A stretch of 64,000 bases of DNA from Anaerovibrio sp. JC8 (GTDB taxonomy: Bacteria; Bacillota; Negativicutes; Selenomonadales; Selenomonadaceae), in the NCBI RefSeq assembly GCF_002100115.1, contig NZ_ANBM01000005.1:1-64000 (forward strand), in the 5' to 3' direction. Below are positions 25,785-34,214 of this stretch, in pieces (positions within the stretch are counted from its first letter, which is position 1; each line of letters opens with the position of its first letter). The translations under genes and the position numbers were made by a program. Below the pieces are notes generated by a model that saw only the letters and a program-made list of their open reading frames with translations, had not been told where the DNA came from and ran no database searches.

Positions 25785-25882
25785 GTGAAATTCAAAACTG
25801 ATGCTATTGGGTATGTGTTTTTGTGGTAGAAGGTGATGAGGAAGTAGACGACCTTCTGGGAGACGTGGAAGACGACCAGTAA
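25785..25882 (+). pseudogene. Small acidic protein gene, frame broken (or shifted) at a T-run
   Basis: A strong Shine-Dalgarno AGGGGGTG precedes GTG 25785. The frame reads MKFKTDAIGYVFLW and stops at TAG 25827-25829. In the -1 frame, joined at the T-run 25818-25822, translation would continue as VVEGDEEVDDLLGDVEDDQ to TAA 25880-25882. Adding one T would restore a protein of about 32 residues with an acidic tail. It could be a decayed gene, a phase-variable site, a programmed -1 shift at GTTTTTG, or a sequencing slip. The rest of the gap 25510-25990 holds only the 18-bp repeats and a terminator. Confidence 0.4.
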
Positions 25883-25928
25883 GTATCGTCGAAAGTAAGT
25901 ATTATGTTTTGCCGATTATTAACTGCCG

Positions 25929-25946
25929 AATTAGTATAATGTAGAT
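25929..25946. repeat. 18-bp direct repeat, copy 2 (contains TATAAT)
   Basis: Identical to 25707-25724. It lies just before the terminator hairpin at 25954-25988, so transcription starting here would stop at once; it may be a leftover of a duplication. Confidence 0.55.
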
Positions 25947-25953
25947 GAAATTA

Positions 25954-25988
25954 AAAAGCAGGATTCCTTTTACAGGAACCCTGCTTTT
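25954..25988. terminator. Terminator after rubredoxin gene
   Basis: Stem AAAAGCAGGATTCCT pairs with AGGAACCCTGCTTTT (one mismatch), with A/T tails on both strands; 13 nt beyond the rubredoxin stop. Confidence 0.8.
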
Positions 25989-26000
25989 CTTATGCCCCTA

Positions 26001-26159
26001 TCAAGCCTTTTCGAACATGTCCTTGGTTACACCGCAGATTGGGCAAACCCAGTCATCAGGAATATCCTCAAATGCTGTGCCTGGAGCGATACCGCCGTCC
26101 GGATCACCCACCTCAGGATCATAAATGTAACCACATGGTCCGCACTGATACTTATCCAT
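26001..26159 (-). CDS. Rubredoxin
   Basis: 52 residues from ATG 26159, behind AAGGAG at 8 nt; the frame extends upstream without a better start. The iron site is formed by CGPCG (Cys 6 and 9) and CPICG (Cys 39 and 42). Conserved aromatic and acidic residues ([20 protein letters not shown]) are present. It carries single electrons at low potential, typically in oxygen or peroxide detoxification in anaerobes. It is 32 nt downstream of the RelA/SpoT-domain gene and probably co-transcribed, though no functional link is obvious. Confidence 0.95.
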   Translation of the reverse strand: MDKYQCGPCGYIYDPEVGDPDGGIAPGTAFEDIPDDWVCPICGVTKDMFEKA

Positions 26160-26191
26160 CTTAAACTCTCCTTCCATAAAAAACATCTTTA

Positions 26192-27313
26192 TTATGCATC
26201 GCCCCAAATACCTGAAATCCATTTGCTTTCATTTACGAGGCGCAGCTTACGGCTGATTTCAAAAAGCTCATCGGTATCATGCCTAACCTTTTTATCGTTG
26301 CCGCTGGCAGACAATCCATAAAAGCGCTTCACCTGCTCCCTGGTGTACTTGTTCTTTATGAGAATGGCCTGACACAAATTGTTAAACAGCAAATTGGTGG
26401 TAAAGTACTCCGTATGGGTCTCACGGGCGTAATATCGTGTGAGCTTCAGCATGATATCACTGTACTCAAGGAATGCACCATACAAATCACCAAGGGTCTT
26501 AATTTCAAACCAGAATAAATTCCGCAGATGATTGTAGGCCGGTGTAGGCAGATACTCCATCTGCAGGGCATTGCTGTACATCTCGATAAACTCGAAATAC
26601 TCGTCATTCTTGGAAAGGTACTCATTCAGGGTAACCTCATCCAGTGGCAGTATCTGATATTCCCCGTGGGCAATCTGCTCAATAATACCATGCTTGTAGT
26701 TCTTGATATTTTCACTAAGCTCCACAAACTGGTTATCCGCAATCTCCAGCAAGCCTGCAATACGGGAAAATTCACGGCGAATGGCACTAGGAACGCCAAA
26801 GGAGCTCTTGTAGCCCAGATCATGCTCTATCTCTGCCCAGGCATGCTGCAGCACCGTTCTGATCTGAATCTCGCAACGAATTTTGCAAAATTCTTCTTTA
26901 TAGCCATCCTCCGGCTTTAGAGAAATAATATTGTGAAGGGAAAGATAACCAAACTGGGTGGCGCTGAGGGCCTTCCGCTTATCTACAGAATTTTCCTCAT
27001 CCACCACAAAGGTTTCCCTTAGGGCATCGGAAATTTCATCCACAGTATCATTAAGATAACAGATAATGCGGGCTCCACAAAGATCCGTAATATCATAAAT
27101 GGACTGGTACTTGCCACTTTTACGGCGGAGCTTGTCTGCCAGACTGTCTACAGTCTTTACACGGTAGCACACTTCCATGGTGAAAAAATTATGCTTCTTT
27201 ATCATCTCCGTCAGCTTATTGTGGAGAATCTCACCTAATTCATTATAAGTTTCAATGTTTTTTGAGTAAGTCTGAAGTATCTCCTTTTCCTTACTCAGCA
27301 AATCACCGTACAT
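26192..27313 (-). CDS. RelA/SpoT-domain protein, probable (p)ppGpp synthetase
   Basis: 373 residues. The synthetase domain spans about 40-190: [29 protein letters not shown] and [18 protein letters not shown] (ATP/GTP binding and catalytic Glu). There is no HD hydrolase domain, TGS or ACT domain, so it is not a long RSH enzyme. The 180-residue C-terminal helical extension is longer than in small alarmone synthetases and is unassigned. Start has GGGGG 6 nt upstream. It probably makes alarmone under stress. Confidence 0.85.
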   Translation of the reverse strand: MYGDLLSKEKEILQTYSKNIETYNELGEILHNKLTEMIKKHNFFTMEVCYRVKTVDSLADKLRRKSGKYQSIYDITDLCGARIICYLNDTVDEISDALRETFVVDEENSVDKRKALSATQFGYLSLHNIISLKPEDGYKEEFCKIRCEIQIRTVLQHAWAEIEHDLGYKSSFGVPSAIRREFSRIAGLLEIADNQFVELSENIKNYKHGIIEQIAHGEYQILPLDEVTLNEYLSKNDEYFEFIEMYSNALQMEYLPTPAYNHLRNLFWFEIKTLGDLYGAFLEYSDIMLKLTRYYARETHTEYFTTNLLFNNLCQAILIKNKYTREQVKRFYGLSASGNDKKVRHDTDELFEISRKLRLVNESKWISGIWGDA

Positions 27314-27407
27314 AATTATCCCCCAATATTTGCTATGTCATAATATCTTACAACATACCTGCCTGTGTACTATTTCTATATGAATTATAAAAATCCTGCT
27401 AAAAATG

Positions 27408-27436
27408 AAGGACACTTGCAAAATACAAGTGTCCTT
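27408..27436. terminator. Hairpin between CstA gene region and RelA/SpoT-domain gene
   Basis: Perfect 11-bp stem AAGGACACTTG/CAAGTGTCCTT. T-tract on the minus strand is modest (CATTTTTAG). It probably ends transcripts coming from the CstA gene or the repeat element. Confidence 0.65.
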
Positions 27437-27454
27437 ATGGATTATTATTTACAT

Positions 27455-27547
27455 ATTATAACGCCATTGTTCAAATTTTTCTTCTTTAGAAGAAAAATCT
27501 TCCAATTAGCGTTTCCCTAAAGGACTAACTCACTTCGTTCGTGTCGC
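27455..27547 (-). repeat. Dispersed intergenic repeat, copy B
   Basis: Inverted relative of copy A (11651-11736). On the minus strand it reads GCGACACGAA, then TAGTCC, TAGGGAAACG, TAATTGGAA, a hairpin and TTTGAACAATGGCGTTATAAT-like end. Its hairpin arms TTTTTCTTC/GAAGAAAAA differ from copy A at several positions yet stay paired. Confidence 0.7.
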
Positions 27548-27597
27548 AACGAGCTGGGAGATATGTTCGTCAGCTGTTGTAATCATCTTAAAGCTCG

Positions 27598-29295
27598 TTA
27601 TAAATCCGCAACAGGTTCTTCGTTATCTTTATCATCCTCAACTTGTCCCTTCAGCAGCTCCCTGCCGCAGTGCTTAACCACAAGCACAGCCAAGGTCATA
27701 AGAGCCAGGGCCAAGATCAGCTGAAGACCATCCACCATGAATACGAAGTTGCCGGTGCCCAGCTTGGTGTAAATACCCACAACACTGAGAACCAGTGCAC
27801 TCATGGTTACCAGGAACATGAAGGTCATAGGAACATAAAGCATCCATCCCTTGCGGCCGGTGGTACGAAGGAATACAGCCAAAGCAATAAGCACAAGGGC
27901 GGAAAGAAGCTGGTTGGCAGCGCCAAAGAGAGGCCAGATGTTCATGTAGCCGGCCAGGCAAAGGAGATACGCCAATACCAGAGTCACTGAGGTAGCAACG
28001 TAATTATTGCTGAAGAACTTGGCAACAGGCCCCTGCTCCTCACCGGCATCAGGAGCGAACAGCTCCTGGAGGGACATACGGCCGATACGGGCAACGGAAT
28101 CGATAGTGGTCATGGCCAATGCAGATACGCACATGGTCATGAAGCATACAGCCACATGCTGAGGCAGACCGAACATCATGAAGAAACCGCCTACAGCCCC
28201 GGCAAAGGTCTGGAAAGGAGTACCCTGTGGCAACACACCACCGGTAGCAGCGGAGCAAACAATTACCAGTGCCACTACACCCAGCAGGGATTCAATAAGC
28301 ATAGCACCATAGCCAACGCTGAGCATATCCTTTTCATTATTGATAGTCTTGGAGGAAGTACCGGAGGAAACAAGGCTATGGAAACCGGAAACGGCACCAC
28401 AGGCAATGGTGATAAACAGAATTGGGAACAGGCTCAGACCCTTAACCTCAAAGCCAACAAAGGCCGGCATGTTAATTGTAGGATTGGCAACCAAAACACC
28501 GATGATGGCACCTGCCAGCATACCAAGAAGCAGGAAGGAAGACAGATAGTCACGAGGCTGCATAAGAAGCCACATAGGAAGCACAGAAGCAATAAAGCAA
28601 TAGCCAAATACCACATAACGCCATACAGTGGCATCAAAATACATTGGGAAAGCAATACCGGTAGCCATCATGGCCAGGAACAGTACAAAGCCTACAGCCA
28701 GCTTAACTCCCTCTTTTGGCTGGAACTTGCGGATAAAGAAGCCAAAGCCCATGGCCACGAAAATGTACAGCATGGAAATGGAAGCGGCAGAAGCATTCGG
28801 AGCAGCCAGGCTGCCATCCTTGGCAAAGCCGTTGAAGGTATTGGCAACAATATCAGCAAAAGCGGCAATTACCAGCAGTGTAAAGAGCCAGCAGAACAGC
28901 AGGAACAGGCGGCGGCCAGTCTTGCCCACATACTGCTCAATGAGCATGCCCATGGACTTGCCCTGATTCTTTACGGAAGCGTAAAGAGCTGTAAAATCCT
29001 GAACTGCACCAAAGAACACACCACCTACCAGCAGCCAGAGAAGAGCCGGCAGCCAGCCGAACATGGCGGCAATAATCGGGCCGGTAATAGGACCTGCACC
29101 GGCAATGGAGGAAAACTGATTGGCAAATACAGTAAACTTGGAGGCTGGAGAATAATCCTTGCCATCCTCAAATTCATGTGCCGGGGTTTTGGCATTAACA
29201 TCAATTCCCCAGGTCTTTACCAGCCACCGGCCATAGACCAGATAAGCAGTGGCAAAGAACACCATCGCAAAACCAACGACCATTAATCCATTCAT
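27598..29295 (-). CDS. cstA: CstA-family (carbon starvation) peptide/pyruvate transporter
   Basis: 565 residues with about 16 membrane segments. CstA signatures: FANQFSSIAGAGPITGPIIA (about 58-78), FGAVQDFTALYASVKNQGKS (about 95-115) and FHSLVSSGTSSKTINNEKD (about 305-324). The family imports peptides or pyruvate. Start ATG lies 7 nt behind AAGGAA. A T-box leader of about 300 nt precedes it, so expression should rise when a particular tRNA is uncharged. That favours an amino-acid or peptide substrate here over pyruvate. It is monocistronic. Confidence 0.92.
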   Translation of the reverse strand: MNGLMVVGFAMVFFATAYLVYGRWLVKTWGIDVNAKTPAHEFEDGKDYSPASKFTVFANQFSSIAGAGPITGPIIAAMFGWLPALLWLLVGGVFFGAVQDFTALYASVKNQGKSMGMLIEQYVGKTGRRLFLLFCWLFTLLVIAAFADIVANTFNGFAKDGSLAAPNASAASISMLYIFVAMGFGFFIRKFQPKEGVKLAVGFVLFLAMMATGIAFPMYFDATVWRYVVFGYCFIASVLPMWLLMQPRDYLSSFLLLGMLAGAIIGVLVANPTINMPAFVGFEVKGLSLFPILFITIACGAVSGFHSLVSSGTSSKTINNEKDMLSVGYGAMLIESLLGVVALVIVCSAATGGVLPQGTPFQTFAGAVGGFFMMFGLPQHVAVCFMTMCVSALAMTTIDSVARIGRMSLQELFAPDAGEEQGPVAKFFSNNYVATSVTLVLAYLLCLAGYMNIWPLFGAANQLLSALVLIALAVFLRTTGRKGWMLYVPMTFMFLVTMSALVLSVVGIYTKLGTGNFVFMVDGLQLILALALMTLAVLVVKHCGRELLKGQVEDDKDNEEPVADL

Positions 29296-29436
29296 AACAA
29301 TTCCTTCTTTCCCTTAATCTTAAAAAAATATAAGTCCTCACAACACCAAACAAGCAAGATGAAAGCATACCGGCTTTCATCAGCCCTTACACGAAATCTA
29401 AAGTTCATCTTCATCTTTCAGATTTGATTCACTAAG

Positions 29437-29735
29437 ATTTCATAGTAAAAAATCCTCCGTCCTCAGTTTCTGAAGACGAAGGATTAACTCCGCGGTACCA
29501 CTTCTCTTACTGCCCATACAGGCAGTCACTTTATAACAGACCATCATCTGTCCTTTTTGATAACGGTGAAGACACCGGAGAAGCTTACTACAGCCTACAC
29601 TGGGTTCAGCCCTCTGCTGACAGGTGATAAAATACAGACCACTTTGCTCCACTCACACCATACTGAAGCTCGCTGAAAAGCGTTACATCTGCACTCGCGT
29701 CCTGAGTCCTTGCATTTGTGTTGTTTTGTTGTGAC
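29437..29735 (-). ncRNA. T-box riboswitch leader of the cstA gene
   Basis: Minus strand, in order: a structured 5' part (Stem I candidate with GGTGTGAGTGGAGC near 29650), the T-box sequence GTGGTACCGCGGAGTT (complement of about 29485-29500), and a terminator AATCCTTCGTC...GACGGAGGATT followed by TTTTTTACT (29445-29481). The T-box bulge TGGT would pair with a tRNA ending ACCA, so a discriminator base A. I could not fix the specifier codon by eye. About 150 nt separate the terminator from the start codon. Known T-boxes sense uncharged tRNA and antiterminate. Confidence 0.9.
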
Positions 29736-29737
29736 AT

Positions 29738-29766
29738 ATAGTAACACTATCCTCAGTATAGGTCAA
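29738..29766 (-). promoter_or_regulatory. Sigma70-type promoter of the T-box/cstA transcript
   Basis: Minus strand TTGACC (29761-29766), 17-nt spacer, TACTAT (29738-29743), starting transcription just before the T-box leader. Sequence 29767-29893 up to the next gene shows nothing else clear. Confidence 0.75.
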
Positions 29767-29893
29767 GAAAAATATCAATTTTTGTAATATATTTTTATAA
29801 AAAGGGTAAACTGTCAGACAATTGTATGCAAAATATCCTTATTTATAGGACACTATCCGATATAGTCCACCGTAAATGGACATTATTGTCATA

Positions 29894-30433
29894 TTATATG
29901 GACTCATCCTTCATGGCTTTAATAATGCGTTTCACTGGCAAAAAATGAAGTATAATACAGCAAATAATCAGATCCGGAACTATAGTTGCAGCATTGTATA
30001 CAGCTGAGTAAATTACAGGAGATGTCCCCTCAGGTGCATAGGCTCCAAAGAACACAACACCGGAAATAAAATGACACATAAACTTCAGAAAAAAGGCAAC
30101 TACCGTACCTAAAATTATTCGTTTTTTAAACAGGGCCATCACTGCCATGGCCATATAAGGAAACGGATAGTCAAACAGCACCTGAACAGGGTGATAAAAG
30201 TATGGATTCACCATCAGGTTGATAGTGCCGCAAATAAATCCAGCCAACAGGGTAACACGGCTGCCATAGCAGTAGGCCAGCAATATAAGGGGCACCATGG
30301 TTCCAATATTCACCTCTCCCCCCTGGGGCATTTTAAAAAAATGTATCTGACCAAGAACTGTGGTCATGGCAATAATCAGGGCTGTACGGGACAACAGCTG
30401 GGCTGAAAAATGATTGTCACGGGCTAAAAACAT
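29894..30433 (-). CDS. thiT: ThiT, substrate-binding membrane subunit of ECF thiamine transporter
   Basis: 179 residues with six hydrophobic segments. The ThiT pattern is recognisable: basic N-terminus, KMPQGGEVNIGTMVPLILLA (about 38-57) and VLFDYPFPYMAM (about 95), where the conserved Gly, Asn, Trp/Tyr and acidic residues line the thiamine pocket. ThiT binds thiamine and works with shared EcfA/EcfA'/EcfT components encoded elsewhere. No TPP riboswitch is visible in the 200-nt upstream gap. Confidence 0.85.
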   Translation of the reverse strand: MFLARDNHFSAQLLSRTALIIAMTTVLGQIHFFKMPQGGEVNIGTMVPLILLAYCYGSRVTLLAGFICGTINLMVNPYFYHPVQVLFDYPFPYMAMAVMALFKKRIILGTVVAFFLKFMCHFISGVVFFGAYAPEGTSPVIYSAVYNAATIVPDLIICCIILHFLPVKRIIKAMKDESI

Positions 30434-30562
30434 ATAAATTCTCCAAACATTAATTATTTAATAAAATCCCCTTCATTATACAATAAATACAATATGTGTA
30501 AAACTTATTATTAATTAACTTTTCATAGGACTATTTTACTTCAAATACTGGACTCTTTTCCC

Positions 30563-30591
30563 TTGCCTACATATTGCAATTTATATAGAAT
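30563..30591 (+). promoter_or_regulatory. Promoter of the 702-residue protein gene
   Basis: TTGCCT (30563-30568), 17-nt spacer, TAGAAT (30586-30591). Predicted start near 30598, so the palindrome at 30610-30621 is in the early transcribed region. Confidence 0.6.
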
Positions 30592-30609
30592 AGAATTGAT
30601 TAAAAATGT

Positions 30610-30621
30610 GTTTACGTAAAC
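30610..30621. promoter_or_regulatory. Perfect 12-bp palindrome GTTTACGTAAAC, possible operator
   Basis: Lies between the predicted promoter and the AGGAGG of the following gene. A regulator bound here would block transcription or the ribosome site. The regulator is unknown. Confidence 0.4.
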
Positions 30622-30634
30622 AGGAGGTAGCTTC

Positions 30635-32743
30635 GTGGAGAAGATAAAAATTGAAAAAGGACAAACCCTTCATCAGCGTGATGAAGCCGTTGAATTCCTG
30701 GATATCGTTCTTACAGGCGAAATAGCCATGACTGACGGCAGCAATACAGAGGTGAGTCTTACCAACGGTTCCATGATAGGTGCCACCTATCAGCCTGGTG
30801 AAGCCTTCACCTTTGATTATGTGGCAAAGGATACTACTATTATCCTACGCTTTGACTATGAGTCCGAGGATGATATTGTAACTGCTGTAACCAGCACTCC
30901 TGCCGTGGCACCAGCCATTGCAGCAGCCAACATGGAAGCAGTCAGCAATACCCTCAGTGCCCTGTCAGAAGCCACAGATGCAGCTGCTGACCTCTGCAAG
31001 GAACTGAAATACAATTACAATGAATATCAGTTTATGTGTGTACAGCTGGGGCAGGCACCTTCAAAGTATCCTCTGCTGGATGTTTTGGCTGCTCCTGAGC
31101 CATCTGCAGCTCTTTCCGGCTGGCAGGCAGATATGTGCAACGCCTACTGTGAAAACAAGGAGGCATTGGAAAGCAGCTTCTACCCTGTCAATGTAAATTT
31201 CTGCGTTGAAACGGTTATGCGTGCCGCTTCACTGGGACGCTACTTTAAGCAGGAGCTGCTGTCTGTTCTTGGCTTTATTGATACCACCAAATCCACCTCT
31301 GCGGACTTCACCACAGAATTCTACAATGTAAAATCCCGTGTTGGCGGTGGCAGCTCCGGTGCCTCTGGTACTGCTCCTGCTATCAAGAATGCCATTGACA
31401 TGATTCTGGCCTTCTCCGGCGTAGATCCTGATGTAGCTGATAACTTCCGCAAGGACGTTAAGACCTACACTGATATTGAAGATCGTCACTCCCACTCAGA
31501 CGAAATGCGTCGTCTCCGCAGAAGCCTGTGCGACGGCTTCTACAAGATTTATGAGGAAGCATTCTTCAAGAGCATGGAAACTGACCATCTTCCTGTAGAG
31601 GTTCAGATGTTCTTCTACTTTGGCTTTGTGGACGAGGTTATGGCCGGCGAAGCCAATACCGAGTTCCTCTACCGCACAGCAGTTGGCTGGGAGCAGGACC
31701 CTAAGGGACGCATTCTCTCCTTCTACGATTGGCTGGTAAAGATTTACAAGGGCGAGGCAATGCCTTCCAAGAACGAATTTGACAGTGACTGGCTGGATTA
31801 TCTCCGTGAAGAGGTCCGCAACAACAGAATGAGCCAGAAGGAAGCTGACAAGCTGAAGGAAGACGGCCGTGCCAAGGTTAACTACGAAATTCATAACATG
31901 TTCATGGGTGCAAACAAGACCACCCATGGCCATCTGGCATCCTTCGTGCCTATGTTTAATTCCCAGGACGTTATCCGTCCTCTGGACAAGTGCCTGCTGA
32001 CTCCATCCGCAGTACGGGAGTCCTTCCACAAGGTATTGGATATTGACTACAGCCTGTTCTATCGTCCTGCCCTTAAATCCTATCCTGAATTCAAGATTCA
32101 GCATTTCATGTACAACACCGAGGTTAAGCCTTATATTATCCTCATGCCGAATATTGGCACCCGTGGCCTTATGTGGCAGGAGGTTGAGGGACCACGCAAG
32201 GAAACTCCGGCCCACATGATGCTGTCCATTTTCCACACTGAGGACGTGGATGCTACCGTAGTAAAGATGTGTGCCTTCTTCCGTTGGGAAATGTGCCGCC
32301 GCATTATGGGTGTCCGCTACTCTGATATTTCTGAACCATCCCTTACCTCGGAGTACACCAATTATCTCCAGTTCTACCGCAAGAACGGCTATCTTTCCAG
32401 CGATGCCAAGGAAGCCATTAAGATGGCACTGCAAAAGGCCCGCAATGATTACAAGGTGGTATTCGTGGCTGACTATGAGAAGTATATTCTCAACGAGGCA
32501 CAGGGCATGTCCCGTCTCAATAAGGAAGCAAGGGAGATCCTCTTTAAATACTGCACCTTCTCTGCAAAATACCGCGGCCTCCGGGGCAGCACACCACAGT
32601 ATCAGCAGCTCTGTGAAGCCTTTAAAATACAGCAGGCCAACCGCCTCCACAACCTGGATTTGACTCTCCGCAAGATGAAGAGCATAAAGCCGGATGGAGT
32701 TGCGCCTGAGGTTCCTGCTGAAATCGAGTTTGCAAAGCTTTAA
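30635..32743 (+). CDS. Large uncharacterised protein with cyclic-nucleotide-binding-like N-terminal domain
   Basis: 702 residues from GTG 30635, seven nt after AGGAGG. Residues about 1-75 resemble a CRP-type beta-roll (LDIVLTGEIAMTDGSN, GSMIGATYQPGEAF) but the phosphate-binding Arg signature is not evident. The remaining 600 residues are soluble, helical and rich in aromatic and charged residues, with no transmembrane segment, no DNA-binding motif and no catalytic motif I can recognise. Codon usage is well adapted, which hints at good expression. Monocistronic with its own promoter, a palindrome in the leader and a strong terminator. Function unknown. Confidence 0.7.
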   Translation: MEKIKIEKGQTLHQRDEAVEFLDIVLTGEIAMTDGSNTEVSLTNGSMIGATYQPGEAFTFDYVAKDTTIILRFDYESEDDIVTAVTSTPAVAPAIAAANMEAVSNTLSALSEATDAAADLCKELKYNYNEYQFMCVQLGQAPSKYPLLDVLAAPEPSAALSGWQADMCNAYCENKEALESSFYPVNVNFCVETVMRAASLGRYFKQELLSVLGFIDTTKSTSADFTTEFYNVKSRVGGGSSGASGTAPAIKNAIDMILAFSGVDPDVADNFRKDVKTYTDIEDRHSHSDEMRRLRRSLCDGFYKIYEEAFFKSMETDHLPVEVQMFFYFGFVDEVMAGEANTEFLYRTAVGWEQDPKGRILSFYDWLVKIYKGEAMPSKNEFDSDWLDYLREEVRNNRMSQKEADKLKEDGRAKVNYEIHNMFMGANKTTHGHLASFVPMFNSQDVIRPLDKCLLTPSAVRESFHKVLDIDYSLFYRPALKSYPEFKIQHFMYNTEVKPYIILMPNIGTRGLMWQEVEGPRKETPAHMMLSIFHTEDVDATVVKMCAFFRWEMCRRIMGVRYSDISEPSLTSEYTNYLQFYRKNGYLSSDAKEAIKMALQKARNDYKVVFVADYEKYILNEAQGMSRLNKEAREILFKYCTFSAKYRGLRGSTPQYQQLCEAFKIQQANRLHNLDLTLRKMKSIKPDGVAPEVPAEIEFAKL

Positions 32744-32767
32744 TTTAATAGGCAGAATAAACACAAA

Positions 32768-32809
32768 AGCCCGCAGTTATTGACGTAAATATTCAATAAC
32801 TGTGGGCTT
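32768..32809. terminator. Bidirectional terminator after the 702-residue protein gene
   Basis: About 16-bp stem AGCCCGCAGTTATTGA with its complement, T-rich on the plus side (CTTTGTATT) and A-rich ahead. It also faces the convergent cdd gene ending at 32830. Confidence 0.8.
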
Positions 32810-32829
32810 CTTTGTATTATGAGGAATTT

Positions 32830-33261
32830 CTATTTCAAAAATTCAGGTCCAAAGCTCATGGGCAAGAGCTCCTCCAGAGTCATTTCCTTGTAATCCTCCG
32901 TGCTTTTGGCCATAATTACCCTTATATCCGCAGGATTGCCAAATTCCCTCATAACCTGGCGGCAGACACCGCAGGGAGCACAATAGTCCTTAATATCACC
33001 ATTTGGTCCCCCCACTATGGCCACAGCCACCAGCTTGGCGTTTTTATCCTGGGCAATGGCATGAAAAATGGCATTTCTCTCAGCACATATTCCCGCCGGA
33101 TAAGAGGCATTTTCCACATTTACCCCAGTATAAACCCTTCCGTCAGACATCAGCAACGCCGCTGACACATGGAAGCCCGAATAAGGTGCATAGGCTCCGG
33201 CTATATGATCCATGGCCGTCTGTATCAGCTTTTTTCTGTCAAAATCCACAGCTTTACTCAT
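32830..33261 (-). CDS. cdd: Cytidine deaminase
   Basis: 143 residues. The zinc and proton-shuttle site is VNVENASYPAGICAERNAI (Cys-Ala-Glu), with the second pair of ligands in CAPCGVCRQVM. Length fits the small tetrameric form. It deaminates cytidine and deoxycytidine to uridine forms in pyrimidine salvage. It is 40 nt upstream of nothing co-oriented on its 3' side and 40 nt downstream of the AmrS-like gene, so it may share that transcript. A degraded piece of a second copy lies at 39403-39490. Confidence 0.95.
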   Translation of the reverse strand: MSKAVDFDRKKLIQTAMDHIAGAYAPYSGFHVSAALLMSDGRVYTGVNVENASYPAGICAERNAIFHAIAQDKNAKLVAVAIVGGPNGDIKDYCAPCGVCRQVMREFGNPADIRVIMAKSTEDYKEMTLEELLPMSFGPEFLK

Positions 33262-33301
33262 TGCAACAATACCTCGTTTTCTTCATGAACAGTATTCCTG
33301 T

Positions 33302-34141
33302 TTAAACATTCCCCAAATAAACATAATCCAGATACTCCCGGCAGATATCCTGCAGCAGATGCAGTGTTTCCACAGGTGTTGCCCCGGTTTTTAACTTATA
33401 ACGGGGAAAATAACGTGATAAATGAAGGGGAATATCCTTCCCCAGCTCAGAAAGCCACTGGGCCTCCTCCCGCATCATGGACGGGTCATCATTAATTTCC
33501 GGAATAACAAGGGTGGTTACCTCCACGTGCACACCGGCATCAACTGCTGAGCGGATAGTTGCCTTTGCCGTGGCAAAATCTCCCCCCATCCACTTATAGC
33601 CATCTTCAGAAAATACTTTCAAATCGATATTCATGGCATCCACATACGGAAGCAGACTCTCCAAAGGCTCCTGCAATACCTGTCCGTTTGTGACCAGCAC
33701 CACCTTTTGTCCTGCTGATTTCAGCAAAGGAGCCACATCCATTATATACTCATAGCTCAGAAATGGCTCATTGTAGGTAAAGGCCACCCCGATGCTCCTG
33801 GCCTCCCTGGTGGCTTTATGCGCTATATCCACCAGCTTCTCCGGGGACACATAGCCCTGTGATACCTCTATACCATGCTGGGAAATATCATGATTTTGAC
33901 AGAAGGGACATTTCATGTTGCACCCGAATCCACCCAGTGACAAGATTGTGGAGCCGGCATAAAAATGATATAGTGGCTTCTTTTCAATGGGATCAACAGC
34001 CAAGGCGGTAACCTGCCCATAGGACAGGCTGACAATGGCTCCATCAACATTTTTTCTTGTGCCACAGAATCCGGTTTTCCCAGAACTCAAAACACATTTA
34101 TGGGGACACAGGCCACAAATCAATGAACTGTTCTCACTCAT
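33302..34141 (-). CDS. amrS: AmrS-like radical SAM enzyme (AmmeMemoRadiSam system)
   Basis: 279 residues. N-terminal cysteines in CGLCPHKCVL and GFCGTRKN, then LYHFYAGSTILSLGGFGCN and the radical SAM cluster CNMKCPFC (about residue 74). GVAFTYNEPFLSYEYI and TTLVIPEIND are also family-like. It belongs to the COG1180 group related to pyruvate formate-lyase activase. Its Memo and AMMECR1 partners are not in this window, so the AmrS name rests on sequence alone and a glycyl-radical activase role cannot be excluded. Confidence 0.82.
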   Translation of the reverse strand: MSENSSLICGLCPHKCVLSSGKTGFCGTRKNVDGAIVSLSYGQVTALAVDPIEKKPLYHFYAGSTILSLGGFGCNMKCPFCQNHDISQHGIEVSQGYVSPEKLVDIAHKATREARSIGVAFTYNEPFLSYEYIMDVAPLLKSAGQKVVLVTNGQVLQEPLESLLPYVDAMNIDLKVFSEDGYKWMGGDFATAKATIRSAVDAGVHVEVTTLVIPEINDDPSMMREEAQWLSELGKDIPLHLSRYFPRYKLKTGATPVETLHLLQDICREYLDYVYLGNV

Positions 34142-34160
34142 AGCGCATCTTCCTCGTAAA

Positions 34161-34193
34161 AAGCCGTAACCCTTACTACAAGGGCTACGGCTT
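34161..34193 (-). terminator. Terminator of the substrate-binding protein gene
   Basis: Stem AAGCCGTAACCCTT/AAGGGCTACGGCTT with T-rich flank; lies between the SBP gene stop (34215) and the AmrS gene start. Confidence 0.72.
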
Positions 34194-34214
34194 TATTTAT
34201 TATGTCAATTATGC

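Noticed and set aside
31496-32764. 422-codon frame antisense to the 702-residue protein gene
   Set aside because: The sense gene has promoter, ribosome site and terminator. The antisense frame has none of these.
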